A stretch of 64,000 nucleotides of DNA from Deinococcus sp. HSC-46F16. Its GTDB lineage: Bacteria > Deinococcota > Deinococci > Deinococcales > Deinococcaceae. The DNA lies in NCBI RefSeq assembly GCF_024171495.1, contig NZ_JALJZW010000007.1, forward strand, positions 1 to 64,000, in the 5' to 3' direction. This document shows, in pieces, positions 48,172-58,155 of this stretch. The notes beneath the pieces are model-generated. The model ran no database searches. It was not told the DNA's origin and saw only the letters and a list, made by a program, of their open reading frames with translations. The translations under genes were made by a program, and so were the position numbers. Positions within the stretch are counted from its first letter, which is position 1; every line of letters begins with the position of its first letter.

Positions 48172-49398
48172 CTAAAGCCGGGTCGCCCGCCACCGCGCCC
48201 GCAGCCGTTCCGGGCGCAGGCCGTAGGCGGTCACGTAACCAGGAACTCCCTGCAAGCCGGGCACCCCCTGAAGCAGCCGCAGCAGCAGGCTGGGCACATG
48301 CAGCGGCTGGGCACCGTCCAGGCCCTCGACCTCCCGTTCCTCGATGACCTGCTGGGCTTGCAGCACGGCGATCTGCCAGGCCCGTTTGCGCTGTACGCGG
48401 GCAAGATGCCGGGGCCGCAGCCGCCCCGAGCGCAGGGGACCGCACAGAACATTCATGGCGGCCACCGCGTCCTGCACGGCCATATTGATGCCCAGCCCGC
48501 CGATGGGCGAGATAGGGTGGGCCGCGTCCCCGATCAGGAGCAGGCCGGGGCGCCACCAGCGCCGCACGCGGGCGACCTCCACGGCGAGGAGGTGCAGCTC
48601 GCGCCAATCGGTCAGGAGGGGCACCCGTCCGGCCAGCCAGGGCACGGTGGCCGCCACTGCCTCGCGAATAGGCTCCACGCCTGCCGCCCGCGCCGCCGCG
48701 TAACTCCCCTTGCGGATGGAGTAGCCCACCTGCCAGCGCTCGCCGTGGTCGGTGGTCACGATACAGTGCGGACCGCGTAGGTGCAGGTCAATGCTGCCAC
48801 CAGGGTCGTCCGCGTGCCGGGGCAGCGAGAACCACAGCACGTCCTGCCCCGGCGAGAGCCGCCGCAATTCCAGCCCCGCGAGGTCGCGCACCTTGGAAAA
48901 TCGCCCGTCCGCCCCCACGGTCAGCGCGGCGGGAAGGTCATGCAGCGCCCCGGCCCGGCGGTAACGCACGCCCCGGACCTCACCGCCCTCCTCCAGCAGC
49001 CCCTCCACCCGAGCGCCCATGACCACCCGCGCATGGGGGAAGCGCCCCAGCTCGGCGGCGAGGAAGGTTAGAAAGCGCGACTGCGCCATCACCGTGAGGT
49101 AGGGGTAGGGGGTCCGCAACCGCGAGAAGTCCGCGATGACCTGGGTGCCTCCCGCCCGCACGAGGCGTGCCCGGTGCGCCCGCGTGTGCGGCAGGCCCAG
49201 AACGGGCGCGGCCAGTCCCAGCCCGGCGAGGAGTTCCATGATCGCGGGATGCAGGGTGTCGCCCCGGAAGCGGCGCTGAAAGTCGCCCGCTGCCTCCAGC
49301 ACCGTCACCGGGATGCCCTGCCGGGCCAGCAGCAACGCCAAGATCATCCCCGCCGGGCCTCCCCCCACGATGCACACGTCCTGCGGCCCCGGCGACAT
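48172..49398 (-). CDS. FAD-dependent monooxygenase (PHBH-type)
   Basis: 408 residues of the p-hydroxybenzoate hydroxylase fold: CIVGGGPAGMILALLLARQG (FAD loop, residues 9-28), the DG motif in VGADGRFSKVRD (near 163) and GDAAHPISPIGGLGINMAVQ (near 283, binding the FAD ribityl and pyrophosphate). Likely hydroxylates an aromatic or oxidises a terpenoid/quinone precursor; the substrate is unknown. ATG 49398 was chosen because CAGAAT lies 7 nt upstream; the in-frame extension to 49476 overlaps the divergent gene. Confidence 0.85.
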   Translation of the reverse strand: MSPGPQDVCIVGGGPAGMILALLLARQGIPVTVLEAAGDFQRRFRGDTLHPAIMELLAGLGLAAPVLGLPHTRAHRARLVRAGGTQVIADFSRLRTPYPYLTVMAQSRFLTFLAAELGRFPHARVVMGARVEGLLEEGGEVRGVRYRRAGALHDLPAALTVGADGRFSKVRDLAGLELRRLSPGQDVLWFSLPRHADDPGGSIDLHLRGPHCIVTTDHGERWQVGYSIRKGSYAAARAAGVEPIREAVAATVPWLAGRVPLLTDWRELHLLAVEVARVRRWWRPGLLLIGDAAHPISPIGGLGINMAVQDAVAAMNVLCGPLRSGRLRPRHLARVQRKRAWQIAVLQAQQVIEEREVEGLDGAQPLHVPSLLLRLLQGVPGLQGVPGYVTAYGLRPERLRARWRATRL

Positions 49399-49466
49399 GG
49401 CGGGCATTCTGGTCCGGTGAGGTCGGGGCAGGCTGTAAGGAATGCTGCGGGTGTACGCTGCCACTC

Positions 49467-50408
49467 GTGAACACACTCACAACTCGGCGGGCGGGGGTGG
49501 AGGATGTGGGGCAGCTCGTACCGTTGCTGCTCGCGGCGGCCCAGCAGCGGAGGGAGCTGGCACCGGACCTCTGGGCGCCACACCCGGACGCGGAAGCACG
49601 GGTGCGGGCGCGGCTGGAGCGCGAATTGGCACAGCCGGAGCGGTTTGCCTGGTTGCTGGCCGAGCGCGGCGGGAAGGCGGTGGGCGTCGTGTCAGCGGGT
49701 CTCTTTCCTGCCCCGCCCGTGTATCAAAGTCTGCTCGCGGGACTGAGCGGGGATGAGCTGTACGCGGCGGACCCGGAAGTCCTCGCCGCGCTGCTGGACG
49801 GGGCCGAAACATTCGTGTGGGAAGGTGGCGCGGCGGTCCTCGTGACGGCCTGCCCTACCCGTGCCTCCGAGCGGCTGGCCCACCTCACGGCGCGGGGTTA
49901 CCGGCCCCTCACCTTCTGGATGACTCGCTCGGTGGACCCCCAGGCGACCCGGCCCCCGTCCGTGCGCCCGGCGACCGAGGCCGATCTTCCCGCACTGGTG
50001 CGCCTGAACGCTGCCGCGCAGGAAGGCAAACGCCGCGCCAACCCCCGCTTCTGGACGCCGCACCCGGACGCCCCAGCCCGCTTTGAAAGCTGGATGCGCC
50101 ACTCGCTGACCCGGCCCGACCGGGACGTGCTGGTCCACGAGGGTCCGAACGGCGTGGACGGCTTCGTGGTGCCGCAGCCCACGGGCCTTTCACCCGCGCA
50201 CGACGCGGCCGGGGTCGGCACGCTGGATGACCTCGCGGCGGCTGACTGGGCCACCTTCAGCCCGCTGCTGGAGGGGGCGCACCATGCTCTCGCCGTGCGG
50301 GGGGTCCGCACCGTGCAGGCAATCTGCCCCACTGGGTGGCCCGAGCGCCGGGCAGCGCTGGATGCGGCAGGCTTCCGCACGGCGAACCTGTGGCTGCTCA
50401 AGGATTGA
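49467..50408 (+). CDS. GNAT-family acetyltransferase, two GNAT-like halves
   Basis: 313 residues that read as two consecutive GNAT-like units. The first (about 1-150) starts LTTRRAGVEDVGQLVPLLL and the second (about 165-310) starts PSVRPATEADLPALVRLN; both end with a V-TACPTRASERL-like helix. The acetyl-CoA loop R/Q-x-x-G-x-A is weak in both. GTG 49467 lies 7 nt after TACGCT. Substrate unknown. Confidence 0.7.
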   Translation: MNTLTTRRAGVEDVGQLVPLLLAAAQQRRELAPDLWAPHPDAEARVRARLERELAQPERFAWLLAERGGKAVGVVSAGLFPAPPVYQSLLAGLSGDELYAADPEVLAALLDGAETFVWEGGAAVLVTACPTRASERLAHLTARGYRPLTFWMTRSVDPQATRPPSVRPATEADLPALVRLNAAAQEGKRRANPRFWTPHPDAPARFESWMRHSLTRPDRDVLVHEGPNGVDGFVVPQPTGLSPAHDAAGVGTLDDLAAADWATFSPLLEGAHHALAVRGVRTVQAICPTGWPERRAALDAAGFRTANLWLLKD

Positions 50409-50463
50409 GCCGTCTTCACACGTTCCGGCAAGGCAGCGGGCCACCACCCATTACGCTCCCCCC

Positions 50464-50787
50464 ATGCCCACTCCCCTTGACCGCCTGACCCTTTCCGGCA
50501 TCCGCCTCTACCAGCAGCATCTCTCGCCGCGCAAGGGCTTTCGCTGCGCCCACGCCGCGTTGCACGGCGGCGAGTCGTGCTCGGCGGCGGTGGCCCGCAT
50601 CGTGCGGGAAGACGGGCTGGTGCGGGGGCGCCTCCGAATTGCCGCCCGGTTCGGGGCGTGCCGGGAGGCCCATAACGCCATCTATAACAGCTCGCACGGC
50701 GGCTCGCCGCTCGCGCTGGGGTCGAGTGTGGAGACGCGCGGCGTGTGCTGCATCGGGCCGATCCCGATTCCTTTCCGGTGCGGGTGA
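50464..50787 (+). CDS. yidD: Membrane protein insertion efficiency factor YidD
   Basis: 107 residues. LYQQHLSPRKGFRCAHAAL (residues 15-33) followed by ESCSAAVARIVREDGLVRG matches the YidD core (YQ-x-SP, Cys-rich). YidD associates with the inner membrane near YidC and helps insertion. The C-terminal extension after residue 75 (ETRGVCCIGPIPIPF) is longer than usual. Not linked here to rpmH-rnpA-yidC. TACGCT ends 5 nt before ATG 50464. Stop lies 3 nt from that of the convergent gene. Confidence 0.8.
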   Translation: MPTPLDRLTLSGIRLYQQHLSPRKGFRCAHAALHGGESCSAAVARIVREDGLVRGRLRIAARFGACREAHNAIYNSSHGGSPLALGSSVETRGVCCIGPIPIPFRCG

Positions 50788-50790
50788 GGC

Positions 50791-51348
50791 TTAAGCCAAC
50801 CGCTTAAAGGCGTCCGGGTAGAGCGTCACCAGCCTTGCCCCATCCACGGTGATCTCGTTGCTGTACCCGCTGTCCAGATTCTCGTAGCGGTAGGTGTCCT
50901 CTCCCGTCCGCGTGTAGCGCTGGCGGGTGGGCCGTAGGTCCAGCGAAGGCACGTCTACCCAGACGGCCCACACTTCCTGGCCCTCCCCCACGCGCAGGCT
51001 CAAGCGGCGCAGGGGGAGAGTGTTGGTGAACGGTGTGACGCGGATGTCCACGTCGGTACAGCCTCGCAGCAGTGGGAGACCCTCTTGCTCCGCCGTGGTC
51101 CATTCGCCCCCGCCCGACCGGGAGAGGTCCAGATGCCGCCCATCATCCACGTCGCAGCGCAGGCGCATAGGATGACCGTCCTTTCCGAGATCAAGCCAGT
51201 AAAACAGAGTGAAGGGTTGCCCCTCGCTGATGCCGATGACGGTCCCTGTCGCCTCTGCCCAGGGAGACAAGTGGAGGTGTTCTAGGCTGGGACGGTCAGG
51301 ATTCAGGCTCCGCCAGACGACCTTGACCTCGTCCGTTCCCTGCCTCAC
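50791..51348 (-). CDS. Putative glycolipid-binding protein (DUF1089)
   Basis: 185 residues, beta-rich with conserved acidic and Arg positions: CDVDDGRHLDLSRSGGGEW, GCTDVDIRVTPFTNTLPLRR, and YRYENLDSGYSNEITVD near the C-terminus. These recall DUF1089 proteins annotated as putative glycolipid-binding. Biochemical role unproven. GTG start overlaps the stop of the oxidoreductase gene by GTGA. Confidence 0.75.
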   Translation of the reverse strand: MRQGTDEVKVVWRSLNPDRPSLEHLHLSPWAEATGTVIGISEGQPFTLFYWLDLGKDGHPMRLRCDVDDGRHLDLSRSGGGEWTTAEQEGLPLLRGCTDVDIRVTPFTNTLPLRRLSLRVGEGQEVWAVWVDVPSLDLRPTRQRYTRTGEDTYRYENLDSGYSNEITVDGARLVTLYPDAFKRLA

Positions 51349-52451
51349 TCCCGCCCCGGCACCTGCGGCGGCGTGCCCCGGAAGGCGTCCCGGCCCTCCA
51401 CCCGCTCCAGCCGCACGACCTGCCTCGTCCTCGCGCTCTCGTAGATCGCGTCCATGATGCGGTGGTCCTGCACGCCCTCCTCGCCGGGGGTCCAGGGCTT
51501 CTTGCCGTCGCGGACCCGCTGGGCGAAGTGGTCCATCTCCAGCCCGAACTGGTCCTCGTCGGGGAGCTTGGGCTGGAAATCGCCCTCGCCGTCGGAAATG
51601 GTCAGTTCCAGGCCCTGGTAGGTGTAGGCGGGGTCCATCAGGACGGTGCCTTTCTCGCCCAGCACGCGCAGGGTGGCGGTCTTCTGGGTGCCGTAGCTCG
51701 TCAGGCCGTTGGCGATCACGCCGCCGGGAAAGCCCAGCATGAAGCTGACCGACTCCTCGACCTCGCGGAAGCGCTCGTCATCCTGCGGCTGGTGCTGCGC
51801 GGCGAAGACCCACTCGGGTTCCTGACCCAGCACGAAGCGGATGGTGTTCAGGCAATAGATGCCCACGTCCACCAGGGGACCACCGCCCGCGAGGTCACGC
51901 TTCATGCGCCATGCCTCGGGGTCGTCCTGGACCTGACCGTGGATGGAGTCCACGAGCTTGACCGGGCCAAGTTTGCCCCCCTGCACGGCGTCCCGCGCGG
52001 CCCAGTGCTGGGGCGTGTACTGGCAGCGGTAGGCGGTCATCAGCAGCACCCCGGCGTCCCGGCAGGCGTCCACCATCGCCTGCGCGTCCCCGGCGTTCAC
52101 ACCCAGCGGCTTCTCGCACAGGACGTGCTTGCCCATCCGCGCGGCCCGCTCCACGTACTCGCGGTGCAGGGCGTTGGGGAGGACGATATAGACCGCCTCC
52201 ACATCCTCGCGCTCGGACAAGCGCTCAAAGTCCTCGTAGCTGTACACGTCCTCCTCGGTGAGGTCGTAGGCCCGCGCAAAGGCCACGCCTTTGTCCCTTT
52301 CGCTGGTGACGAGGGCTGCGACGTAGGCGTGCTCGCTGGTCCGGGCGGCGGGAATCAGCTCGTCGGCGCTGAGTTCCCCGATGCCGACGATGGCGTACCC
52401 GGCGCGGCGACGCCCAGATTCGGGGTGTTCGATGTCCGGTTTCAGGGGCAT
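51345..52451 (-). CDS. Gfo/Idh/MocA-family NAD(P)-dependent oxidoreductase
   Basis: 368 residues. N-terminal Rossmann fold with IVGIGELSADELI (near residue 22), DVEAVYIVLPNALHREYVE, the catalytic-lysine motif CEKPLGVNAGDAQ (near 113) and a C-terminal alpha/beta substrate domain with DVGIYCLNTIRFV. Such enzymes reduce or oxidise sugars or inositols. TACGGT ends 5 nt before the ATG (minus strand). Translationally coupled to the DUF1089 gene downstream. Confidence 0.88.
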   Translation of the reverse strand: MPLKPDIEHPESGRRRAGYAIVGIGELSADELIPAARTSEHAYVAALVTSERDKGVAFARAYDLTEEDVYSYEDFERLSEREDVEAVYIVLPNALHREYVERAARMGKHVLCEKPLGVNAGDAQAMVDACRDAGVLLMTAYRCQYTPQHWAARDAVQGGKLGPVKLVDSIHGQVQDDPEAWRMKRDLAGGGPLVDVGIYCLNTIRFVLGQEPEWVFAAQHQPQDDERFREVEESVSFMLGFPGGVIANGLTSYGTQKTATLRVLGEKGTVLMDPAYTYQGLELTISDGEGDFQPKLPDEDQFGLEMDHFAQRVRDGKKPWTPGEEGVQDHRIMDAIYESARTRQVVRLERVEGRDAFRGTPPQVPGRE

Positions 52452-52562
52452 GGTTCACCGTAAGCGGTCGGGGCGACCCGCGCCAGTCAGGGCTTCTTCA
52501 CCGCTCGCCCACACGCCATCCGGCCGATGCCCGCAGCGGAGTCATCTGGCAGCCTGGGGCGA

Positions 52563-53138
52563 ATGCCTCCCCTCACCCTGCGCGAGCGTCAGCCCGGCGA
52601 CCTCCCCACCTTGCACCGCTGGCTGCACGCCGAGACAGACCCGGAATGGAAACGCTGGGACGCGCCGTACTTTCATGCCGCCCGCCCCGCCTCTCCCCTG
52701 TCGCTGACGGAGTACACCGAGCGGGCACAGGCCGAACCGCCCTCGCCCCACCGCCAGATCATCGCGTTGGAGGGCACCTGCATCGGCATGGTCACCCGCT
52801 GGGAGGAGGCCCCGGCGGGCGGCGGTTGGTGGGAACTCGGCGTGCTGATCTACAACCCGGCCCACTGGGGCGGCGGGCTGGGGACGCGGGCGCTGGGGCT
52901 GTGGACCGACGCGACCTTCCGCGAGACGGACGCGCATGTCCTCACCCTGACCACCTGGAGCGGCAACGGGCGGATGGTCCGGGCCGCCGCACGGGTGGGC
53001 TACCACGAATGCGGGCGGGTGCCGGAGGCGCGGGCGTGGAACGGGCAGCGCTGGGACAGTGTGCGGCTCGCCCGGCTGCGGCGCGGGTGGGAGACTGGGC
53101 GGCATGACCCCCCGCATTCGCCCGGCCCAGACCTTTGA
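52563..53138 (+). CDS. GNAT acetyltransferase (paralogue A)
   Basis: 191 residues of the RimJ/RimL-like GNAT fold: RQPGDLPTLHRWLHAE at the start, RWDAPYFHAA (near 37), GGGWWELGVLIYNPAHWGGG (near 84-103) and GTRALGLWTD. It is clearly homologous to the gene at 53694 (same RWDAPYF, GGGWW-LG-LIY and W-GGG-GTRAL blocks), so the two are a recent tandem duplicate split by a third GNAT. The last 35 nt overlap the next gene. CAGCCT lies 7 nt upstream of the ATG. Substrate unknown. Confidence 0.8.
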   Translation: MPPLTLRERQPGDLPTLHRWLHAETDPEWKRWDAPYFHAARPASPLSLTEYTERAQAEPPSPHRQIIALEGTCIGMVTRWEEAPAGGGWWELGVLIYNPAHWGGGLGTRALGLWTDATFRETDAHVLTLTTWSGNGRMVRAAARVGYHECGRVPEARAWNGQRWDSVRLARLRRGWETGRHDPPHSPGPDL

Positions 53139-53667
53139 CGCGGCCTTTGCCGCCCCGCTGATTCAGGAGGCCATCGGGCGGGTGGGCCAGCACCTGACGG
53201 GCACCACGACCGACGGGGACGCCGCGCACGTCATCGCTGAATTCTTCGTGACGCGGGGCAACCGCCTGAGCTTCATCCACACGCTGATCGCCGAGGGGGA
53301 GGAGGGCCGTCCGGTGGGCCTCGCCGTGCTGTATCCCGGCGAGTTCGCGCAGGCGCTGGACGGGCCTTTCCGCGAGCACCGCCGCTCGCTGGGGCTGGAC
53401 CCGGCCATTCCCACCGAGGCGGAGGCGGGCGAGCTGTACCTCGACACTCTCGCTACGGTCACCGCCGCGCGGGGGCGGGGCGTGGGTCGGGCACTGATTG
53501 AGGCCTGTGCGGAACGGGCACGGGCACTCGTCCTCCCCCTGACCCTGCTGGTGGAGGACGGCAATCCGGCGGCGCGCCTGTACGCCCGCAGCGGCTTCGT
53601 GGCGGTGGGCCGTCAGAACCTCGCGGGACACACCTACACGCGCCTGGCCCGGCGGCCTGACGTCTGA
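53104..53667 (+). CDS. GNAT acetyltransferase
   Basis: 187 residues: IRPAQTFDAAFAAPLIQEAI at the start, the acetyl-CoA loop ARGRGVGRALIEACAERA (near 121-138) and NPAARLYARSGFVAVGR (near 157). A normal GNAT with the R-G-x-G-V-G-x-A pyrophosphate loop intact. ATG 53104 lies inside the 3' end of paralogue A, so translation is probably coupled. Not closely related to its two neighbours. Confidence 0.82.
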   Translation: MTPRIRPAQTFDAAFAAPLIQEAIGRVGQHLTGTTTDGDAAHVIAEFFVTRGNRLSFIHTLIAEGEEGRPVGLAVLYPGEFAQALDGPFREHRRSLGLDPAIPTEAEAGELYLDTLATVTAARGRGVGRALIEACAERARALVLPLTLLVEDGNPAARLYARSGFVAVGRQNLAGHTYTRLARRPDV

Positions 53668-53693
53668 CGGGGCCGGAGCCTATACTCCGCGCC

Positions 53694-54251
53694 GTGACCC
53701 CTGCCCTGCCTTCCCTCCCGGTCACGCTGCGCGACCGCCGAGCAGACGACCTCCCCACCCTGACCCGCTGGCTCACCGACCCGGGGGCCGAGTGGCGGCG
53801 CTGGGACGCGCCCTATTTCCCGGCGGCGGGCACCACCCGCACGATGGAGGCGTATGCCGAATACCTGGCAGCACACGGCCCCGACGCCGACGAGCAGGTC
53901 ATCGACGTGGACGGCGTGGTGGTCGGGATGGTCAACCGCTCGGAGGAGGAGCCGGAGGGCGGCGGCTGGTGGGACCTCGGCATCCTGATCTACGACCCGG
54001 CGTACTGGGGAGGCGGCGTGGGCACGCGGGCGTTGAGCCTGTGGGTGCAGGACACGCTGGACTGGACCGACGCGCACGTCCTGACCGTGACCACTTGGAG
54101 CGGCAACGAGCGGATGCTGCGCCTCGGGCAGCGGCTCGGCTTCCGTGAGTGCGCCCGCGTGCGGCAGGCGCGGCTGTGGGAGGGCGAGCGCTACGACAGC
54201 GTGCAGATGGACCTGCTGCGCGGGGAGTGGCGCGGCCTGCCCCAGCCATGA
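53694..54251 (+). CDS. GNAT acetyltransferase (paralogue B)
   Basis: 185 residues, homologous along its length to the gene at 52563: RRADDLPTLTRWLTD, WRRWDAPYFPAA, GGGWWDLGILIYDPAYWGGG and GTRALSLW. GTG 53694 follows a good promoter (CTGACG, 18 nt, TATACT) with 7 nt between hexamer and start, so the mRNA is probably leaderless. Substrate unknown. Confidence 0.8.
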   Translation: MTPALPSLPVTLRDRRADDLPTLTRWLTDPGAEWRRWDAPYFPAAGTTRTMEAYAEYLAAHGPDADEQVIDVDGVVVGMVNRSEEEPEGGGWWDLGILIYDPAYWGGGVGTRALSLWVQDTLDWTDAHVLTVTTWSGNERMLRLGQRLGFRECARVRQARLWEGERYDSVQMDLLRGEWRGLPQP

Positions 54252-54261
54252 GTCCCCAACC

Positions 54262-54873
54262 ATGACCAAAAAACAGCCCCGCCCCACCCGCGAGAAGCCC
54301 CTGACGCCGCCCGGCTTCCTGGCGACCCAGGACCTCAAGGAACGCGGCTGGACGCCGGGCCTGATTCGCAAGTTCCTGGGCGAGCACGACGACACCCGCC
54401 CCAACGGCCTGAAGATGGGCCGCCGCCGCCTCCCGCCCGTCAAGCTCTACCGCGAGGAACGGGTGCTGGACGCCGAGCGCGAGGAAGCCTTCCTCGTCGG
54501 CCAGGCCCGCGCCGCCGACGCCCGTGCCCGCGCCGAACGTGCCCGCGAGGAACGGGCGGCGAAACGGGCCGCCCTGCTGGACGCCGCCGCCGAGAGTTAC
54601 CTGCCCATCATCCACCCCGAGCCGCTCAGGAAGGGCGCAGTGAGAAAGGCCCGTGAGCCGTACCTGCCAGGGCTGGAAGACACCCTCTCGCGCCTGATGC
54701 GGGAAATCGAAAAGGTTACCCCCCGCGAGGAAGCCGAACTCCGCGCCCGCCTGATGGAGCGGCTGCACACGGCCCTTGCCGCCGCCTATCCCTGGTATCC
54801 GGCCCCGCAGGAGAAGAAAGCGGCCAGCCGCGAGGCGAAACCCAGCGACTGGCGGGAGTGGGAGTGGGATTGA
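54262..54873 (+). CDS. Charged helical protein of unknown function
   Basis: 203 residues. N-terminal part has KERGWTPGLIRKFLGEHDD (residues about 23-41), then an Arg/Ala/Glu-rich coiled-coil (about 60-105), an ESYLPIIHPE segment and a C-terminal Trp/Glu tail (DWREWEWD). Looks like a cytosolic scaffold-type or nucleic-acid-associated protein; the R/E-rich helix is the main feature. ATG 54262 lies 10 nt after the GNAT stop. Confidence 0.55.
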   Translation: MTKKQPRPTREKPLTPPGFLATQDLKERGWTPGLIRKFLGEHDDTRPNGLKMGRRRLPPVKLYREERVLDAEREEAFLVGQARAADARARAERAREERAAKRAALLDAAAESYLPIIHPEPLRKGAVRKAREPYLPGLEDTLSRLMREIEKVTPREEAELRARLMERLHTALAAAYPWYPAPQEKKAASREAKPSDWREWEWD

Positions 54874-54913
54874 GGGGCGGCCAGCTTCCAGCGGACAGCC
54901 GCCAGCAAACAAC

Positions 54914-54940
54914 AAAAAAAGCCCCAGCCGAAGCTGAGGC
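54914..54940 (-). terminator. Terminator of ctpA with TTCG tetraloop
   Basis: On the minus strand GCCTCAGC (54940-54933), TTCG, GCTGGGGC (54928-54921, one G-T pair), then seven T (54920-54914). Confidence 0.88.
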
Positions 54941-54981
54941 CCTCTGATCCTGCTGATGGCTGAAAGCTGACCGCTAACGGC

Positions 54982-56298
<1,317 letters not shown>

Positions 56299-56456
56299 GC
56301 CTCGCAGGATAGGGCGAACCGGTTAAGAGACTGTGGGAGGCGTTTCACCCGCCCCCACCGGACTCCCCCTCCATGAAGGGCTGGGCTATGCTGGGCCACG
56401 AGCATGACCCACCTGCCCCCCTTTTCCCGTGGCCGCGTCCCCGGAGGCTCCGGCGC

Positions 56457-57140
56457 GTGATCGTCTTTCGCAACGTGAGCCTCGCGTACCCGGCGAGCGG
56501 GGCGCTGGCCCTCGACGACCTGAATGTCCGGATTCACAAGGGCGAATTCGTGTACCTCGTGGGGCACTCCGGCGCGGGCAAGAGCAGCTTCATGAATCTG
56601 GTGCTCAAGCGGGCGCTGCCCAGCCGGGGCGAGGTGCAGGTCGCGGGCGAACCGCTCTCGCGCTACCGGGGCCGCCGCACCGCGCTGCTGCGCCGCCGCA
56701 TCGGGACCGTCTTTCAGGACAACCTGCTGCTCGAGCACCTCAGCGCCTACGACAACGTGGCCTTTACCCTGCGCGTGACGGGGGTTCCGGCCCGCGAGTG
56801 GCCTGCCCGCGTGGGCACGGCGCTGCGGACGGTGGGGCTGGAGGCCCGGGCGGACGCCCGCCCAGTGCAGCTCTCGCAGGGCGAGCAGCAGCGGGTCGCC
56901 ATCGCCCGCGCCATCGTGGCCGACCCGCCGCTGCTGCTGGCCGACGAGCCGACCGGGAACCTCGACCCCGACCACGCCCGCGAGGTGCTGCGGGTGCTGC
57001 AACACGTCAACCTGCGCGGCACCACGGTGGTCCTCGCCACCCACGCCCGCGACCTCGTGGAGACCTTCCGCCACCGCACCCTGACGCTGCGTCAGGGGCG
57101 ACTGGTGCGTGACGATCTGGCGGGGGGATACGCGCTGTGA
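56457..57140 (+). CDS. ftsE: Cell division ATP-binding protein FtsE
   Basis: ABC-type ATPase of the FtsEX complex that drives septal peptidoglycan hydrolysis. 227 residues: IVFRNVSLAYPASGALALDD at the N-terminus, Walker A GHSGAGKSSFMNLVL (near 36), QDNLLLEHL, signature LSQGEQQRVAIARA (near 140) and LLLADEPTGNLDPD. GTG 56457 was chosen: it follows CCGGAGG by about 9 nt and gives the normal FtsE start. The frame is open upstream, and TATGCT near 56386 marks the probable promoter. Confidence 0.95.
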   Translation: MIVFRNVSLAYPASGALALDDLNVRIHKGEFVYLVGHSGAGKSSFMNLVLKRALPSRGEVQVAGEPLSRYRGRRTALLRRRIGTVFQDNLLLEHLSAYDNVAFTLRVTGVPAREWPARVGTALRTVGLEARADARPVQLSQGEQQRVAIARAIVADPPLLLADEPTGNLDPDHAREVLRVLQHVNLRGTTVVLATHARDLVETFRHRTLTLRQGRLVRDDLAGGYAL

Positions 57141-57149
57141 GGGCGCTCC

Positions 57150-57232
57150 GCGCCCGCGCCCGGTCGAGGAGTCGAGAAGTCGAGGCGGCGAACACCCTCG
57201 ACCTCTCGACCTCTCGACTTCTCGACGGCGGC
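57150..57232. repeat. Octamer-like repeats forming a large inverted repeat between ftsE and ftsX
   Basis: Left arm: gtcgagga, gtcgagaa, gtcgag. Right arm: ctcgacct, ctcgacct, ctcgactt, ctcgac, the reverse complement of the left units. The two arms can fold into a long hairpin in the ftsE-ftsX mRNA. Confidence 0.65.
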
Positions 57233-57291
57233 CCCTACCCGCCGAGCCGCCCCCGCCCCGTCCCCACCCCCACCCGCGCTGGGGGCCGCCC

Positions 57292-58155
57292 ATGACCTAC
57301 CACTTCCGTCAGGCCCTCCTCGCCATGCGCGGCAACCTCACCGCCACGCTGGGCACGCTGACCACCATGACCCTGACCCTGCTGATGCTGGGCGGGGTGC
57401 TGCTGCTCACGCTGAACGTGAACCGCACCCTGGAGGGGCTGGAATCGCAGGTGGAGGTCGCGGCCTTTCTGGAGGGCGGTGCGGATGGGGCGGCGCTGCT
57501 GGGGCAGATTCAGACTCTCCCCGGCGTGCGCGAGGCCCGGCTGGTGTCCAGCGAGGAGGTCCTCGCGGAGATGACCCGCGACTACCCCTCCACCGCCGAG
57601 GCGACGGGTCTGGTCGGCAACCCCTTCCCCGACACACTGCGGGTGCGGGTGGGCCGGGTCGAGGACTCGCGCCCGGTGGCCGAGGCAGTCTCGAAGCTCC
57701 CCGGCGTGGAGGACGTGGAATACGGGGCCGGGTACGTGGACCAGGCGGTGCGGACGCTGACCACCGTGCGGGCGGCGGGGTACGGCCTGGTCGCGCTGCT
57801 GTTCGCGGGCACGCTGCTGAGCATCCTCAACGCCGTGCGGGTCGCCATGTACGCCCGCCGCAAGGAAATCAGCGTGATGCGGCTGCTGGGGGCCACACGC
57901 GGCTTTATCCGCACCCCGCACGTGATTGAAGGCGTGCTGCTGGGCACCCTGTCCTCGGCGCTCGCGCTGGCGGTGCTCGCACCCGGCTACCTCGCCCTGG
58001 CCGAGCGGGTGGCGACCTTCGCGCCCGTCTTTCCGGTCGTGCGCGACCTCGACACGCTGCTGCCTCTGCTGGGCGCGGTGGCGATGCTGGGCATCCTGAC
58101 CGGGCTGGCCGGGAGCCTGTTTGCCACCCGGCGCTACCTGCGGGAGCTGGAGTGA
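57292..58155 (+). CDS. ftsX: Cell division protein FtsX
   Basis: 287 residues. A cytosolic start ([15 protein letters not shown]), TM1 ([20 protein letters not shown]), an extracytoplasmic domain of about 110 residues ([29 protein letters not shown]) and three C-terminal membrane helices with [19 protein letters not shown] between the first two. This is the standard FtsX layout; the ECD binds the EnvC-like partner. 151 nt separate it from ftsE because of the inserted inverted repeat. Stop overlaps the next GTG (GTGA). Confidence 0.93.
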   Translation: MTYHFRQALLAMRGNLTATLGTLTTMTLTLLMLGGVLLLTLNVNRTLEGLESQVEVAAFLEGGADGAALLGQIQTLPGVREARLVSSEEVLAEMTRDYPSTAEATGLVGNPFPDTLRVRVGRVEDSRPVAEAVSKLPGVEDVEYGAGYVDQAVRTLTTVRAAGYGLVALLFAGTLLSILNAVRVAMYARRKEISVMRLLGATRGFIRTPHVIEGVLLGTLSSALALAVLAPGYLALAERVATFAPVFPVVRDLDTLLPLLGAVAMLGILTGLAGSLFATRRYLRELE

